DNA from: Gemmatimonadota bacterium
GTDB taxonomy: Bacteria > Gemmatimonadota > Gemmatimonadetes > Gemmatimonadales > Gemmatimonadaceae
DNA: 64,000 nucleotides
Direction: 5' to 3'
NCBI GenBank assembly: GCA_023249375.1
Contig: JAHFCT010000009.1
Location: 21,639 to 85,638, forward strand
Each line of letters opens with the position of its first letter. The first letter of the stretch is position 1. Of this stretch, positions 54,096 through 63,157 are shown in pieces. Below the pieces are notes generated by a model. That model made no database searches and was not told where the DNA came from. It worked only from the letters and a program-made list of their open reading frames with translations. The position numbers and the translations under genes were made by a program.

Positions 54096-54681
54096 TAAGC
54101 TCCCGGTACCGGAACGCCTGCTGGCCGTCGCTGGTGATCTCTTTGCCCGCGAGGGTTATGACGCGGTCTCGGTGCGACAGATCACGAGCCGCGCCAAGGC
54201 GAACCTTGGCGCCGTCACGTATCACTTTGGCTCGAAGGAAGCGCTGTTCCACGCGGTGATCGACCGCATGGGCACGCCATTCGCCGACCGATTTGTCGCG
54301 ATCGCCGCCGAGCGCGGCACGCCGCTGGATCGCATCACGCGCATCGTTACGATGGTGCTGACGGAGCGCAACCTCCCTGCCCCGGCGATGATCCTGCGCG
54401 AACTCGCCACCGATCGGCCGCTGCCGCCGCCCCTGATGCAACTGATGCAGCGCAACCTCGCGGCGGTGGCCGGCCTGGTCCGGGAAGGTCAGGCGGATGG
54501 TTCGATTCGAGCGGGCGATCCCAGCCTGCTTGCCCTGAGCGTGATGGCGCAGCCGTTCCTCATGCGCATTGCCAGCCGCATTCCACGCGACATCGCCGGC
54601 GTGGATCGCACCGATATGGAAACACAGCGTCGCCTCGTCAAGCACGTCGTCACGACCATCATTCGCAGTCTCGCCTCCTAG
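54088..54681 (+). CDS. TetR/AcrR family repressor, CecR-like
   Basis: This 197-residue regulator has an N-terminal helix-turn-helix (about 8-55: LLAVAGDLFAREGYDAVSVRQITSRAKANLGAVTYHFGSKEALF). The C-terminal ligand-binding domain is helical. The following efflux genes have the composition of the E. coli cecR(ybiH)-ybhGFSR operon, which CecR represses, so the same logic is likely. The mRNA appears leaderless and the start codon lies within a palindromic operator. tolC follows after 14 nt. Confidence 0.9.
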   Translation: MNTKLPVPERLLAVAGDLFAREGYDAVSVRQITSRAKANLGAVTYHFGSKEALFHAVIDRMGTPFADRFVAIAAERGTPLDRITRIVTMVLTERNLPAPAMILRELATDRPLPPPLMQLMQRNLAAVAGLVREGQADGSIRAGDPSLLALSVMAQPFLMRIASRIPRDIAGVDRTDMETQRRLVKHVVTTIIRSLAS

Positions 54682-54695
54682 CCACGGGTTGGGTC

Positions 54696-56027
54696 ATGAT
54701 TCCGATCCTTCTTCTCGCCGCCGCTCTCGCCGCGCCCCCGCAGGACTCGGTGCGGCTCACCGTCGCCACGGCCATCGACCGCGCGCTGTCGACGCATCCC
54801 GCCATCGGGGCGGCGCGCGCGGGTGTTGATGTCGCCGCCGCCGATGTCGGCCAGGCCCGCGCGGCGTGGCGGCCGTCTGTCTCGGTGGACGGCGCCCTGA
54901 ACCGATTCCAGAAACCGATGGTCGTCTGGCCGCTGCACGCACTCGACCTGCGTAACCCGCCAACATTTGACACCGAGCTGTCGCAAGCGTCAATCGGAGC
55001 GGCGTACACGCTCTTTGACTTTGGCGCTCGCAGCGCGCGAGTGAAGGCCGCGGAGTCGCAGCGCGATGCTGCCAGCGCGTCGCTCGGCGCGGCGGAACAG
55101 CAGCTCGTGGCACGGACGCTGGCGTCGTATCTGCGCGTGCTGACGGCGCGCGGCGTGCTCGCCGCCGAGGACCAGCGCGTGGCGGCGCTCGCCGCCGAGG
55201 CGAAACGCGCCCGCGATCGGCTGGCTGCCGGCAAGGCGGCGCGCGTGGACACCCTGCGCGCGGCGTCCGAACTGGCAAACGCCGCGGCCGATCGTGTGAA
55301 TAGTGCGATGAATGTCGAGATGGCCGAACGCGAACTTTCCCGGTTGATGAGCACTCCCTTCTCGAGCGTCCACGGCGTGGCACTCAACAGCGTTCGGCTG
55401 ACGGCGCGTGACACGGCGTTGCCGGCGGCACGCGATGCCGAGGTGTCGGTTGCGGGAACGGCCAATGCCGACGTGCAGACCGCGGTGCGTCGCGCTGATG
55501 CGGCGATGGCGTCGATCGTCGCCGCCAGAGCCGGACGACTGCCCGTGCTTCAGGCGACGACGGCGATCATCGACCGCAGCAACATCACCGGTCGCTGGCT
55601 CTCCGAGTGGCAAGTGGGTGTTGGACTGTCGTGGCCGATCTACACCGGAGGCGCGCGCGAAAGCGCGATCAGCAGAGCCGAGGCGTCGTCGCGTGCCGCG
55701 CAGGAGCAGCTGCGATTGACGCGCCTCGCGGCGGAGCAACAGGTGGACGAATCACGCGCAGCCTATGACGCATCGCGTGCACGAGTGGCGGCGCTCGAGG
55801 CCGCTGCGCAGCAGGCCACCGAAGTGGCGCGAATCACCGCGTTGGCGCGCGACGTGGGCGAAGGAACGCAAACCGATTACCTCATCGCCGAAGCCAGCCT
55901 CTTTCGTGCGCGCAGCAGCCTGGTGCAAGCGCGCCACGCCGTGGTAGGCGCACGGGTGGAATTGGCCCGCGTGCTCGGCGAATTATCCCGTGCCTGGATT
56001 GCCAACTCGCTGGAGACTCAGCCATGA
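54696..56027 (+). CDS. TolC-type outer-membrane efflux protein
   Basis: This 443-residue OEP-family protein has a signal peptide (1-13, ending ALAAPP) and two structural repeats of long coiled-coil helices with beta segments, such as QASIGAAYTLFDFGARSARVKAAE near 108 and WQVGVGLSWPIYTGGARESAISRAEA near 305. It forms the outer-membrane duct for the adjacent ABC transporter. The E. coli ybhGFSR operon lacks its own TolC, so this is a local addition. The end overlaps the next ATG (ATGA). Confidence 0.92.
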   Translation: MIPILLLAAALAAPPQDSVRLTVATAIDRALSTHPAIGAARAGVDVAAADVGQARAAWRPSVSVDGALNRFQKPMVVWPLHALDLRNPPTFDTELSQASIGAAYTLFDFGARSARVKAAESQRDAASASLGAAEQQLVARTLASYLRVLTARGVLAAEDQRVAALAAEAKRARDRLAAGKAARVDTLRAASELANAAADRVNSAMNVEMAERELSRLMSTPFSSVHGVALNSVRLTARDTALPAARDAEVSVAGTANADVQTAVRRADAAMASIVAARAGRLPVLQATTAIIDRSNITGRWLSEWQVGVGLSWPIYTGGARESAISRAEASSRAAQEQLRLTRLAAEQQVDESRAAYDASRARVAALEAAAQQATEVARITALARDVGEGTQTDYLIAEASLFRARSSLVQARHAVVGARVELARVLGELSRAWIANSLETQP

Positions 56028-57007
56028 AGCGTGCACCGATTGTCGTCGTCGTTCTCGCCGCCGTTGCCGTCGGCGCCTACTTCATGTTTCGCCCACGCAC
56101 CGATGACTCGGCGCTCGCCGCGTCGGGCACTGTCGAAGCGACCGAGGCCGCACTGGGATTCCAGGCGGCGGGCCGTATTCAGGCGATTCGCGTAAACGAG
56201 GGCGAGCGTGTGAAGGCCGGTGATACTATCGCCGTGCTCGATCGCACCGAGCTCGACGCACGACAGGCGCAGGCGCGAGCGCAAGTGAACGCCGCCGAAG
56301 CCGGGTTGAGCGAACTGGAACGCGGCGCGCGAAGCGAGGAGTTGGCGCAGGCGCGCGAGGCGGACAGCGCGGCGGCGGTACGATTGACTGATGCACAGCG
56401 CGACCTGAAGCGCGCACAGCTGCTGTTGAGCGGCGGCGCGGCATCGCAGGAGGCGTACGACAAATCGCGACTGGCCGCGGACGTGGCGCGCAGCGTTCGT
56501 GAGCAGGCCGCGCTGCAACTGCGCCTGGTGCAGACCGGGCCGCGCGTCGAGCGCATTGCCGCGCAGCGAGCGGCGGTGGCGTCCACGCGCGCCTTGCTGA
56601 GCCAAGTGAACGCGCAGCTGAACAACGCGGTCGTTATCGCGCCGTTTGATGGCGTCGTCACGGTGCGGCAGCGCCAGCCCGGCGAGATCGTTGCGCCCGG
56701 CGCGCCAGTGGTGACGTTGTCGAACTTCGGCGATCGCTGGGTGCGCATCTACATCGCCGAGACACGGCTCGGCACGGTGAAGCTCGGCGAGGCCGCGACG
56801 ATTAGAACCGACACGTACCGGGATCGGACGTACGAGGGAGCCGTCTCGTTCATTGCGAGCGAGGCGGAGTTCACGCCGCGCAACGTGCAAACCACGGAGG
56901 AGCGCGTGAAGTTGGTGTTCGCGGTGAAGGTGCGCATCACCGGCGACACGGCGCTGGCGCTCAAGCCAGGGATGCCCGCCGATGTCACGCTGAAGCCGCA
57001 GCACTAA
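56024..57007 (+). CDS. HlyD/YbhG-like membrane fusion protein
   Basis: This 327-residue periplasmic adaptor has an N-terminal anchor (about 4-22), a split biotinyl-lipoyl domain (ASGTVEATEAALGFQAAGRIQAIRVNEGERVKAGDTIAVLD and VIAPFDGVVTVRQRQPGEIV), a coiled-coil hairpin (about 80-190) and a beta-barrel with RWVRIYIAETRLGTVKLGE. It links the inner-membrane ABC permeases to the TolC protein. A 26-nt gap precedes the first ATPase gene. Confidence 0.92.
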   Translation: MKRAPIVVVVLAAVAVGAYFMFRPRTDDSALAASGTVEATEAALGFQAAGRIQAIRVNEGERVKAGDTIAVLDRTELDARQAQARAQVNAAEAGLSELERGARSEELAQAREADSAAAVRLTDAQRDLKRAQLLLSGGAASQEAYDKSRLAADVARSVREQAALQLRLVQTGPRVERIAAQRAAVASTRALLSQVNAQLNNAVVIAPFDGVVTVRQRQPGEIVAPGAPVVTLSNFGDRWVRIYIAETRLGTVKLGEAATIRTDTYRDRTYEGAVSFIASEAEFTPRNVQTTEERVKLVFAVKVRITGDTALALKPGMPADVTLKPQH

Positions 57008-57033
57008 CGCGCGCCGCACTCCGTTCACCGTCC

Positions 57034-58002
57034 ATGCGCCTGTCCCGTACCGCCGACTCCTCCGCCGCGATTGCGGTGCGCGCACTCACGCGTTCGTTTG
57101 GCGCGCTGACCGCGGTGGATGGTCTGACCTTTGACGTTGCGCGCGGCGAGCTGTTTGGCCTTGTGGGGCCGGACGGCGCGGGCAAGACGACGACGCTCCG
57201 CATGCTGGCCGGGGTGCTGCGCCCAAGCGGCGGCGATGCGTTGATGGACGGCATCAGCATCGCGCGAGATCCCGAGGGCGTGAAGCTGCACATCGCGTAC
57301 ATGTCGCAGCGCTTCGGATTGTACACCGATCTCACGGTGCGCGAGAACATCGATTTCTACGCGGACTTGTACGAGGTACCGGCGGCTGAACGCGCCGCTC
57401 GGTTGGAGCGCCTCTATCACTTCTCCAATTTGGGGCCGTTCGAGCACCGGCTCGCCGGCAAGCTCTCGGGCGGCATGAAGCAGAAGCTTGGGTTATGCTG
57501 TGCGCTCATTCATCAGCCGCGCATCCTGCTGCTCGATGAGCCGACGTTTGGGGTGGATCCGATTTCGCGGCGCGACTTGTGGCTGATTCTCGAGGAGATG
57601 GTCTCGCAGGGCGTCACGGTGCTCGTCTCGACCGCATATATGGATGAGGCCGAGCGGTGCGATCACGTGGCGCTGCTCGATCACGGGCGCGTCGTGGCCC
57701 TCGACACGCCGTCGACGCTGCAGGCTTCGATGGCCGGACAGGTCATCGCCGTGCGCACACCCGAGCCGCGGCGCGCCCTCGAGAAGCTGCGCACAGCGGC
57801 CACCGTGCAACGTGCCACGCAGTTTGGCGACACGATCCACGTGATCGTGGCGGAGGACGGACGTTCGCGCGCAAGTATCGAGGCCGCGCTCGCTCTGGCG
57901 GGTATCGCCGTCATCGAGCTGCACGAGATTGAAGCGTCGCTTGAGGATGTGTTTATCGAGCGGGTGCTGTCTGGGCAGGCTTCGATGGCGAGCGGCAGAT
58001 GA
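57034..58002 (+). CDS. ABC transporter ATPase (YbhF first-half-like)
   Basis: This 322-residue ATPase has Walker A GPDGAGKTTTL near 49, signature LSGGMKQKLGL near 144, Walker B ILLLDEPTFGVDP near 164 and a switch region lacking the usual His (VLVSTAYMDEAERCD). It resembles the N-terminal ABC domain of E. coli YbhF. The next gene supplies the second domain, so the fused YbhF is here split in two. Ends overlap (ATGA). Confidence 0.9.
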   Translation: MRLSRTADSSAAIAVRALTRSFGALTAVDGLTFDVARGELFGLVGPDGAGKTTTLRMLAGVLRPSGGDALMDGISIARDPEGVKLHIAYMSQRFGLYTDLTVRENIDFYADLYEVPAAERAARLERLYHFSNLGPFEHRLAGKLSGGMKQKLGLCCALIHQPRILLLDEPTFGVDPISRRDLWLILEEMVSQGVTVLVSTAYMDEAERCDHVALLDHGRVVALDTPSTLQASMAGQVIAVRTPEPRRALEKLRTAATVQRATQFGDTIHVIVAEDGRSRASIEAALALAGIAVIELHEIEASLEDVFIERVLSGQASMASGR

Positions 58003-58994
58003 CGGGCAGCTCTCCTGCTGGCACCAGCGCGTCGCGACCCGACGTGGGTGGGTCAGCCCGAATCGCCGTGGACGTGCGCAACCTGACGCGCACGTTTGGA
58101 GACTTTGTCGCCGTGGACCACGTGACGTTCAGCGTGGCGGAGGGCGAGATCTTCGGCTTCCTTGGCCCGAACGGGGCCGGCAAGACCACGACCATCCGGT
58201 TGCTCACCGGACTGCTGGCGCCGACGTCGGGTGATGGGCGCGTCGCCGGGCACGATGTGCGCACGGAATCCGAGGAGATCAAGCGGAACATCGGTTACAT
58301 GTCGCAGCTCTTTTCGCTCTACGGCGACCTAACCGCCGAGGAGAACATCGCGTTCTTCGCTGGTTTGTACGGTGTGACCGGTGCGCGATACACGCAGCGC
58401 CGCGACTGGGTGCTGGAGATGGCGGGGCTCACCGAGCATCGCCACCAGATGACGGCGCAGCTCCCGCTCGGCTGGAAGCAACGACTCGCCCTTGGCTGTG
58501 CGGTGCTGCACGAGCCGCCCATTCTCTTCCTCGACGAACCGACGTCGGGAGTGGATCCGGTGTCGCGACGCGCGTTCTGGGAGCTCATCTATCAGCTCAC
58601 GGCGCGCGGGACCACGGTCTTCGTGAGCACGCACTATATGGAGGAAGCCGAGTACTGCGACCGACTGGCGCTCATGAACCGCGGGCGCATCATCGCGCTC
58701 GACCGGCCGTCGGCCCTGCGCACGCAGATGACGGAGCACATCCTCGAAGTGGAGACGAACGACGCCTCGGCCGCGGCGCAGGCGCTGCAGCATCAGCGCG
58801 GGGTCCTTGAAGCGGCGATGTTTGGGCGCGCGGTGCATGTGGTGGTGGAAGACGTCGACGAGGCAAAGGCATTCCTGCCGGGCCTCCTCGCGCAACACGG
58901 CTTGACGACCGGTGGCATGCAGGTGGTGCGCCCGTCGCTCGAAGACGTGTTTGTCTCGCTGGTGCGCCGCGAGGGCGGCGCGGTACTGGGCTGA
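57999..58994 (+). CDS. ABC transporter ATPase (YbhF second-half-like)
   Basis: This 331-residue ATPase has Walker [12 protein letters not shown] near 56 and Walker B ILFLDEPTSGVDP near 173. The signature is degenerate, LPLGWKQRLAL in place of LSGGQ, as in the C-terminal half of YbhF-type proteins. The switch His is present in VFVSTHYMEEAEYCD. It presumably pairs with the preceding ATPase as an asymmetric heterodimer. About 22 N-terminal residues are Ser/Ala-rich. Confidence 0.9.
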   Translation: MTGSSPAGTSASRPDVGGSARIAVDVRNLTRTFGDFVAVDHVTFSVAEGEIFGFLGPNGAGKTTTIRLLTGLLAPTSGDGRVAGHDVRTESEEIKRNIGYMSQLFSLYGDLTAEENIAFFAGLYGVTGARYTQRRDWVLEMAGLTEHRHQMTAQLPLGWKQRLALGCAVLHEPPILFLDEPTSGVDPVSRRAFWELIYQLTARGTTVFVSTHYMEEAEYCDRLALMNRGRIIALDRPSALRTQMTEHILEVETNDASAAAQALQHQRGVLEAAMFGRAVHVVVEDVDEAKAFLPGLLAQHGLTTGGMQVVRPSLEDVFVSLVRREGGAVLG

Positions 58995-58997
58995 GCC

Positions 58998-60119
58998 ATG
59001 GCCATTCGTCCCGCGCGTCTGCTCGCCATCGCACGCAAGGAAGTGCTGCAACTGCGGCGTGACTCGCGCAGTCTGGCGATGGCGTTCCTGATGCCGGCGG
59101 CGCTCATCGTGTTTTTCGGCTACATCATCAGCTTCGACGTCAAGGACATCAAGCTCGCGGTGCTCGACCAGGACAACTCGCAACAGAGCCGCGAACTGGT
59201 GGAGAGTTTTGTCTCGGCTGGGCGCTTTCACATCACGGATCGGTTGTCGAGCGCCGCCGAGGTGACTCCCCTGCTCGACCGCGGCGCGGTGCGAATGGCG
59301 TTGGTGATCCCGCCCGGCTTCGCGCGACGGCTCTCGTCGGGGCAGCAGGCATCCGTGCAGGCCATCATCGATGGCGCGGATGCAAACACGGCCGCGATCT
59401 CGCTCAACTACGCGACCGCCATCGTCACATCGTACTCGGCGGCCGTCGCGCTGCGCACGACGCGTCTGGTGCCGCCGGTCTCGCCGGAGACGCGGGTGTG
59501 GTACAACGAGACGCTGGCGAGTCCGGCGATGATCGTGCCGGGCTTGATTGCGGTGATCATGATGATCATTGCGGCGATGCTTACGGCGCTGACCGTGGCG
59601 CGAGAGTGGGAACGCGGCACCATGGAGCAACTGGCGGCGACGCCGGTGCACCGCGCCGAGGTGATCCTCGGGAAGCTCGTGCCCTACCTCGGCATCGGGT
59701 TGGTGGACGTGACGGCGGCGGTGTTGATCGGCATGTACGTCTTTGACGTCCCGTTCCGCGGGAATCCGTTTCTGCTCGCCATCATGGCGACGCTGTTCCT
59801 GATCGGGTCGCTGGGGCTTGGCATCTTCATCAGCGCGAGCATGAAGTCGCAGCTGCTGGCCACGCAGTTGGCGATGATTGGCACATTCCTGCCGTCGCTG
59901 CTGCTCTCGGGTTTGCTGTTCGATCTGAACATGATGCCGCCGGTGCTGCGCGCCATCTCGGTCGTTGTTCCGGCGCGCTATTTCATCACGGTGATGCGCG
60001 GCATCTTCCTGAAGGATGTTGGCCTGTCCGTGCTCTGGGGCCAGGGACTGGCGATGGTGCTGTATGCCGTGACTGGCCTGAGCCTCGCGGTGCGCGCCTT
60101 TCGCAAGGAGATCGAATGA
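58998..60119 (+). CDS. ABC-2 type permease (YbhS-like)
   Basis: This 373-residue inner-membrane permease has TM1 at about 25-45, a large periplasmic domain to about 170, then five more helices (MIVPGLIAVIMMIIAAMLTALTV onward). The ABC-2 signature EWERGTMEQLAATPVHRAEVILGKLVPY lies near 205. It would form a heterodimer with the next gene product. In E. coli, YbhS and YbhR take part in cation and drug efflux; the substrate here is unknown. Confidence 0.92.
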   Translation: MAIRPARLLAIARKEVLQLRRDSRSLAMAFLMPAALIVFFGYIISFDVKDIKLAVLDQDNSQQSRELVESFVSAGRFHITDRLSSAAEVTPLLDRGAVRMALVIPPGFARRLSSGQQASVQAIIDGADANTAAISLNYATAIVTSYSAAVALRTTRLVPPVSPETRVWYNETLASPAMIVPGLIAVIMMIIAAMLTALTVAREWERGTMEQLAATPVHRAEVILGKLVPYLGIGLVDVTAAVLIGMYVFDVPFRGNPFLLAIMATLFLIGSLGLGIFISASMKSQLLATQLAMIGTFLPSLLLSGLLFDLNMMPPVLRAISVVVPARYFITVMRGIFLKDVGLSVLWGQGLAMVLYAVTGLSLAVRAFRKEIE

Positions 60120-61255
60120 CCTTGCCGAGTCGCGGCCTCCTGATGCAGCTCGTGCGCAAGGAGCTGCTGCAGTTACTGCGCGATCCGCGGTCGAGGCGCC
60201 TGTTGCTCGTGGCGCCGATCCTGCAACTGCTCGTCTTCGGTTACGCCGTCAACACGGACGTGCGCCACGCGCGCACCTTTCTGCTCGATGCCGACGCGAC
60301 CGCCGAGTCGAGGGCGCTGGCCAGCGCGCTCAGCGCGAGCGGATACTTTGATATCACGATGCGGGACGACCGGCCGGCGGCGTTGACGCGCGCCCTGGAT
60401 GCCGGCGATGTGCTGATTGGCGTGCATATTCCGCGCGGCTTTGCGGCCGATGTGGCCCGCGGCCGACCAACGACGGTGCAACTGCTCGTCGATGGATCAA
60501 GCGCCAACACCGCCAACGTCGCGCTCGGGTATGCGACACAGATCGTGGGCCGCTACGGACTGACGCGGGGAGCGGAGATTGCGGCGCGGGCCGGTGTGCC
60601 GGTGCGAGGGTCGGGCGTGAACTTCGCGGTGCGCGTGTGGTACAACCCCAACCTCGAGAGCCGCGCCTACAACGTGCCCGCCGTGATGGGCAACATCGTG
60701 ATGCTGATGGCATTGCTGCTTACCTGCCTGGCCGTCGTGCGCGAGCGGGAACTCGGCACGCTCGAACAGCTGATGGTGAGCCCGTTGCGACCCGTGGAGT
60801 TGATGCTGGGCAAGACCATTCCATCGGCGATGGTCGCGATGTTCGACGTGGTGCTCGTCACCGCCGTCTCACTGCTCTGGTTCCGCATTCCGTTTGAAGG
60901 GAGCTTTGCGCTGCTGGCCGTGGCCAGCCTGCTCTTTGTGCTCACCGGACTCGGCGTCGGCCTGCTCATTTCGACGATCAGCAATACGCAGCAGGAAGCG
61001 TTCATGTCGATGTTCATGTTCTTCCTGCCGGCGATCATGCTGGGCGGACTGCTCTTCCCCGTGGACAACATGCCGCAGTGGGTGCAGGCGTTATCGTACC
61101 TCGACCCGATTCGGCACTTCCTGATCGTCGTGCGCGGCATCTTCTTGCGCGGCGCGGGATGGACGATTGTTTGGCCGCAACTGCTGTGGCTGGCGGGGAT
61201 TGGTGTCAGCGTGCTGTGGTTTGCGACGAAGCAGTTCCACAAGACGGCGGAGTAA
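60116..61255 (+). CDS. ABC-2 type permease (YbhR-like)
   Basis: This 379-residue permease has the same fold as its neighbour, with the signature RERELGTLEQLMVSPLRPVELMLGKTIPS near 208 and a C-terminal LSYLDPIRHFLIVVRGIFLRG near 325. The ATG overlaps the preceding stop (ATGA). It ends the operon, and a palindromic hairpin follows immediately. Confidence 0.92.
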   Translation: MTLPSRGLLMQLVRKELLQLLRDPRSRRLLLVAPILQLLVFGYAVNTDVRHARTFLLDADATAESRALASALSASGYFDITMRDDRPAALTRALDAGDVLIGVHIPRGFAADVARGRPTTVQLLVDGSSANTANVALGYATQIVGRYGLTRGAEIAARAGVPVRGSGVNFAVRVWYNPNLESRAYNVPAVMGNIVMLMALLLTCLAVVRERELGTLEQLMVSPLRPVELMLGKTIPSAMVAMFDVVLVTAVSLLWFRIPFEGSFALLAVASLLFVLTGLGVGLLISTISNTQQEAFMSMFMFFLPAIMLGGLLFPVDNMPQWVQALSYLDPIRHFLIVVRGIFLRGAGWTIVWPQLLWLAGIGVSVLWFATKQFHKTAE

Positions 61256-61258
61256 ACG

Positions 61259-61295
61259 CCGATGGGCGGCGCCCATCGGAGGACGCCGCCCATCG
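61259..61295. terminator. Two overlapping hairpins between convergent transcripts
   Basis: CCGATGGGC (61259-61267) can pair with GCCCATCGG (61271-61279), or CGATGGGCGGCG (61260-61271) can pair with CGCCGCCCATCG (61284-61295). Both are perfect but mutually exclusive. The element lies 4 nt after the permease stop and 14 nt beyond the tRNA 3' end on the other strand, so it probably terminates both transcripts. Confidence 0.65.
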
Positions 61296-61308
61296 CAATC
61301 GTCGTTCA

Positions 61309-61382
<74 letters not shown>

Positions 61383-61414
61383 GACCCTCGAAACCTATCG
61401 GGCCGGCGGGGCGG

Positions 61415-61459
61415 ATGCCACGCATGCCAACGTTGCCACGCTTGCCGCGGTTGCCACGC
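61415..61459. repeat. Five degenerate 9-bp tandem repeats
   Basis: ATGCCACGC, ATGCCAACG, TTGCCACGC, TTGCCGCGG and TTGCCACGC stand in direct tandem just upstream (on the minus strand) of the tRNA-Arg gene. The third and fifth copies are identical. The remaining 79 nt up to the dacB ATG show no convincing promoter for either direction. Confidence 0.7.
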
Positions 61460-61538
61460 GGCACCCTCGCCGCGGGACCCGGTTAGGTCCATCTTCATCG
61501 GAGCCGCTCGTCGAGTCCTCCTCCTACCCTACGCCTCC

Positions 61539-63074
61539 ATGACGCCGCGCCTGCTCATTCTTGCGCCCGCATTTGCCGCCGCCGCGCTGCTCCCGGCGCA
61601 GCCTGCGCCGCCGAAGCGCATCCAGCAGGTGCTGGATCGCCCCGAGTTTGTACACGCGACGTGGGGCATGGAGTTTTACGATCTTGAATCGAAGAAGACC
61701 GTGTGGGCGGTCAACCGCGAGCGGTTGTTCGTCCCGGGGTCCACAACCAAACTGGTGACGATCGGCACCGCATTCGCGGCACTGGGCGCTGACTACCGGT
61801 TTCACACGCGCGTGTATCGCACGGGTCCGGTGCGCGATGGCGTCGTCCAAGGCGATCTGGTCCTCGTCGCCAGCGGCGACCCGGATCTCACCCGGTGGGA
61901 ACACCCCGCCGGCTCTGCCTACGCCTTCGTCGACCAGGATCACTCGTACGGTGGGGCGCCGCTGCCGGCGGAACCGCTCGAAGCATTGCGAGAGTTGGCG
62001 CAGCAGGTCGCCAGCCGTGGCATTCATGCGCTGACCGGCCAAGTGATTGTCGACGCCTCGCTCTTCCGCGAAGGGACACGCGAACTGGGCACGCGCGTGG
62101 TCATCTCGCCGCTGAACATCAACGACAACGTCATCGACATCGTGGTGACACCGGGAGCTCGTAGCGGCGATGCGGCGGTGGTGGCAATGAGCCCGCGCAC
62201 GTCGTATCTGACGGTGCAGGCAAATGTCTTCACGGTTGATTCGGGCGCCACCGCTGGACTGCGCAGCGTGGAGGACAGCACCGACCTCGATCATCGAATG
62301 CTCGTGATTACCGGCACCGTGCCGCGCGGCGCGGCGCTCAATGCGCGCTGGACGGTGCCCGTGCCGAGTCGATTTGGCGAAATCGCGCTCGCCGAGGCGC
62401 TGACGGCGGCCGGCGTTCGTGCCATTCCGCGGCTTGGTGCACGCAGGATGGCCGCGGAGCCAACGCGGGCGCTGGCGGACTCAATGCTCGTGGCGGAGCA
62501 CGTGTCACTACCCTTCTCCGCCGCCGCGCGCGTGATCCTCAAGGTGAGCCAGAACCTGCACGCCAGCTCGATGCCGATGGTGCTCGGCGCGCAGCCCGCA
62601 GCGCGCGCCGCGGGCAAGAGTGGTTTTGATGTCGCGCGCGAGTGGCTGCAGGGCGCCGGACTGAACCTCGACGGCGCCGTGCAGGGCGACGGTGCCGGCG
62701 GTGACGCGTACTTCTCGCCGGCGTTCATGACGCGCTATCTCGAGCTCGTGTCGACGCAGCCGTGGGCGGAGGCGTTTCACGACGCGCTCCCGATCCTCGG
62801 AACGGATGGCACGCTCGCGACGATTCAAACGAACGCGCCCGCGGCGGGCAAGGTGCACGCGAAGACCGGAACGTTCTCGTCGTACGACCCGCTCAACAAG
62901 CGGCCGATCGTTCATGGCAAGGGGTTGGCCGGTTACTTCACATCGAAGAGCGGCCGTCGCATTGCGTTCGCCATTTACGTGAACAACTTCGCGACCAACG
63001 AGCCTGACCCCACGACGCTGGCTGGCCAGGCACTCGGCGAGATCGCCTCGCTGGCGTGGGAAATCATCAAGTGA
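61539..63074 (+). CDS. dacB: D-alanyl-D-alanine carboxypeptidase/endopeptidase (PBP4, S13)
   Basis: This 511-residue periplasmic peptidoglycan hydrolase has a signal peptide (about 1-21). The three penicillin-binding motifs are present: the SxxK nucleophile in VPGSTTKLV near 69, SxN in VSQNLHASSM near 341, and KTG in HAKTGTFSS near 446. The insert between the first and second motifs is typical of the S13 class. It trims D-Ala or cleaves DAP cross-links. Confidence 0.93.
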   Translation: MTPRLLILAPAFAAAALLPAQPAPPKRIQQVLDRPEFVHATWGMEFYDLESKKTVWAVNRERLFVPGSTTKLVTIGTAFAALGADYRFHTRVYRTGPVRDGVVQGDLVLVASGDPDLTRWEHPAGSAYAFVDQDHSYGGAPLPAEPLEALRELAQQVASRGIHALTGQVIVDASLFREGTRELGTRVVISPLNINDNVIDIVVTPGARSGDAAVVAMSPRTSYLTVQANVFTVDSGATAGLRSVEDSTDLDHRMLVITGTVPRGAALNARWTVPVPSRFGEIALAEALTAAGVRAIPRLGARRMAAEPTRALADSMLVAEHVSLPFSAAARVILKVSQNLHASSMPMVLGAQPAARAAGKSGFDVAREWLQGAGLNLDGAVQGDGAGGDAYFSPAFMTRYLELVSTQPWAEAFHDALPILGTDGTLATIQTNAPAAGKVHAKTGTFSSYDPLNKRPIVHGKGLAGYFTSKSGRRIAFAIYVNNFATNEPDPTTLAGQALGEIASLAWEIIK

Positions 63075-63083
63075 CGGACGCCT

Positions 63084-63099
63084 GCCGCGGTGTCGCGGC
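63084..63099 (+). terminator. Short GC hairpin after dacB
   Basis: GCCGCG pairs with CGCGGC around a GTGT loop 10 nt after the dacB stop, with only TTGTAC following. A weak terminator is possible. Confidence 0.4.
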
Positions 63100-63126
63100 T
63101 TGTACAGGATGTCGCGGTTCCGGCAG

Positions 63127-63132
63127 TATATT
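63127..63132 (+). promoter_or_regulatory. -10 element upstream of DUF2911 gene
   Basis: TATATT matches five of six consensus positions and would start transcription about 20 nt before the ATG at 63158. The only nearby -35 candidate, TTGTAC (63100-63105), is 21 bp away, longer than usual. Confidence 0.4.
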
Positions 63133-63157
63133 CTCGCACCCTTTTTGGGAGTTCTTC

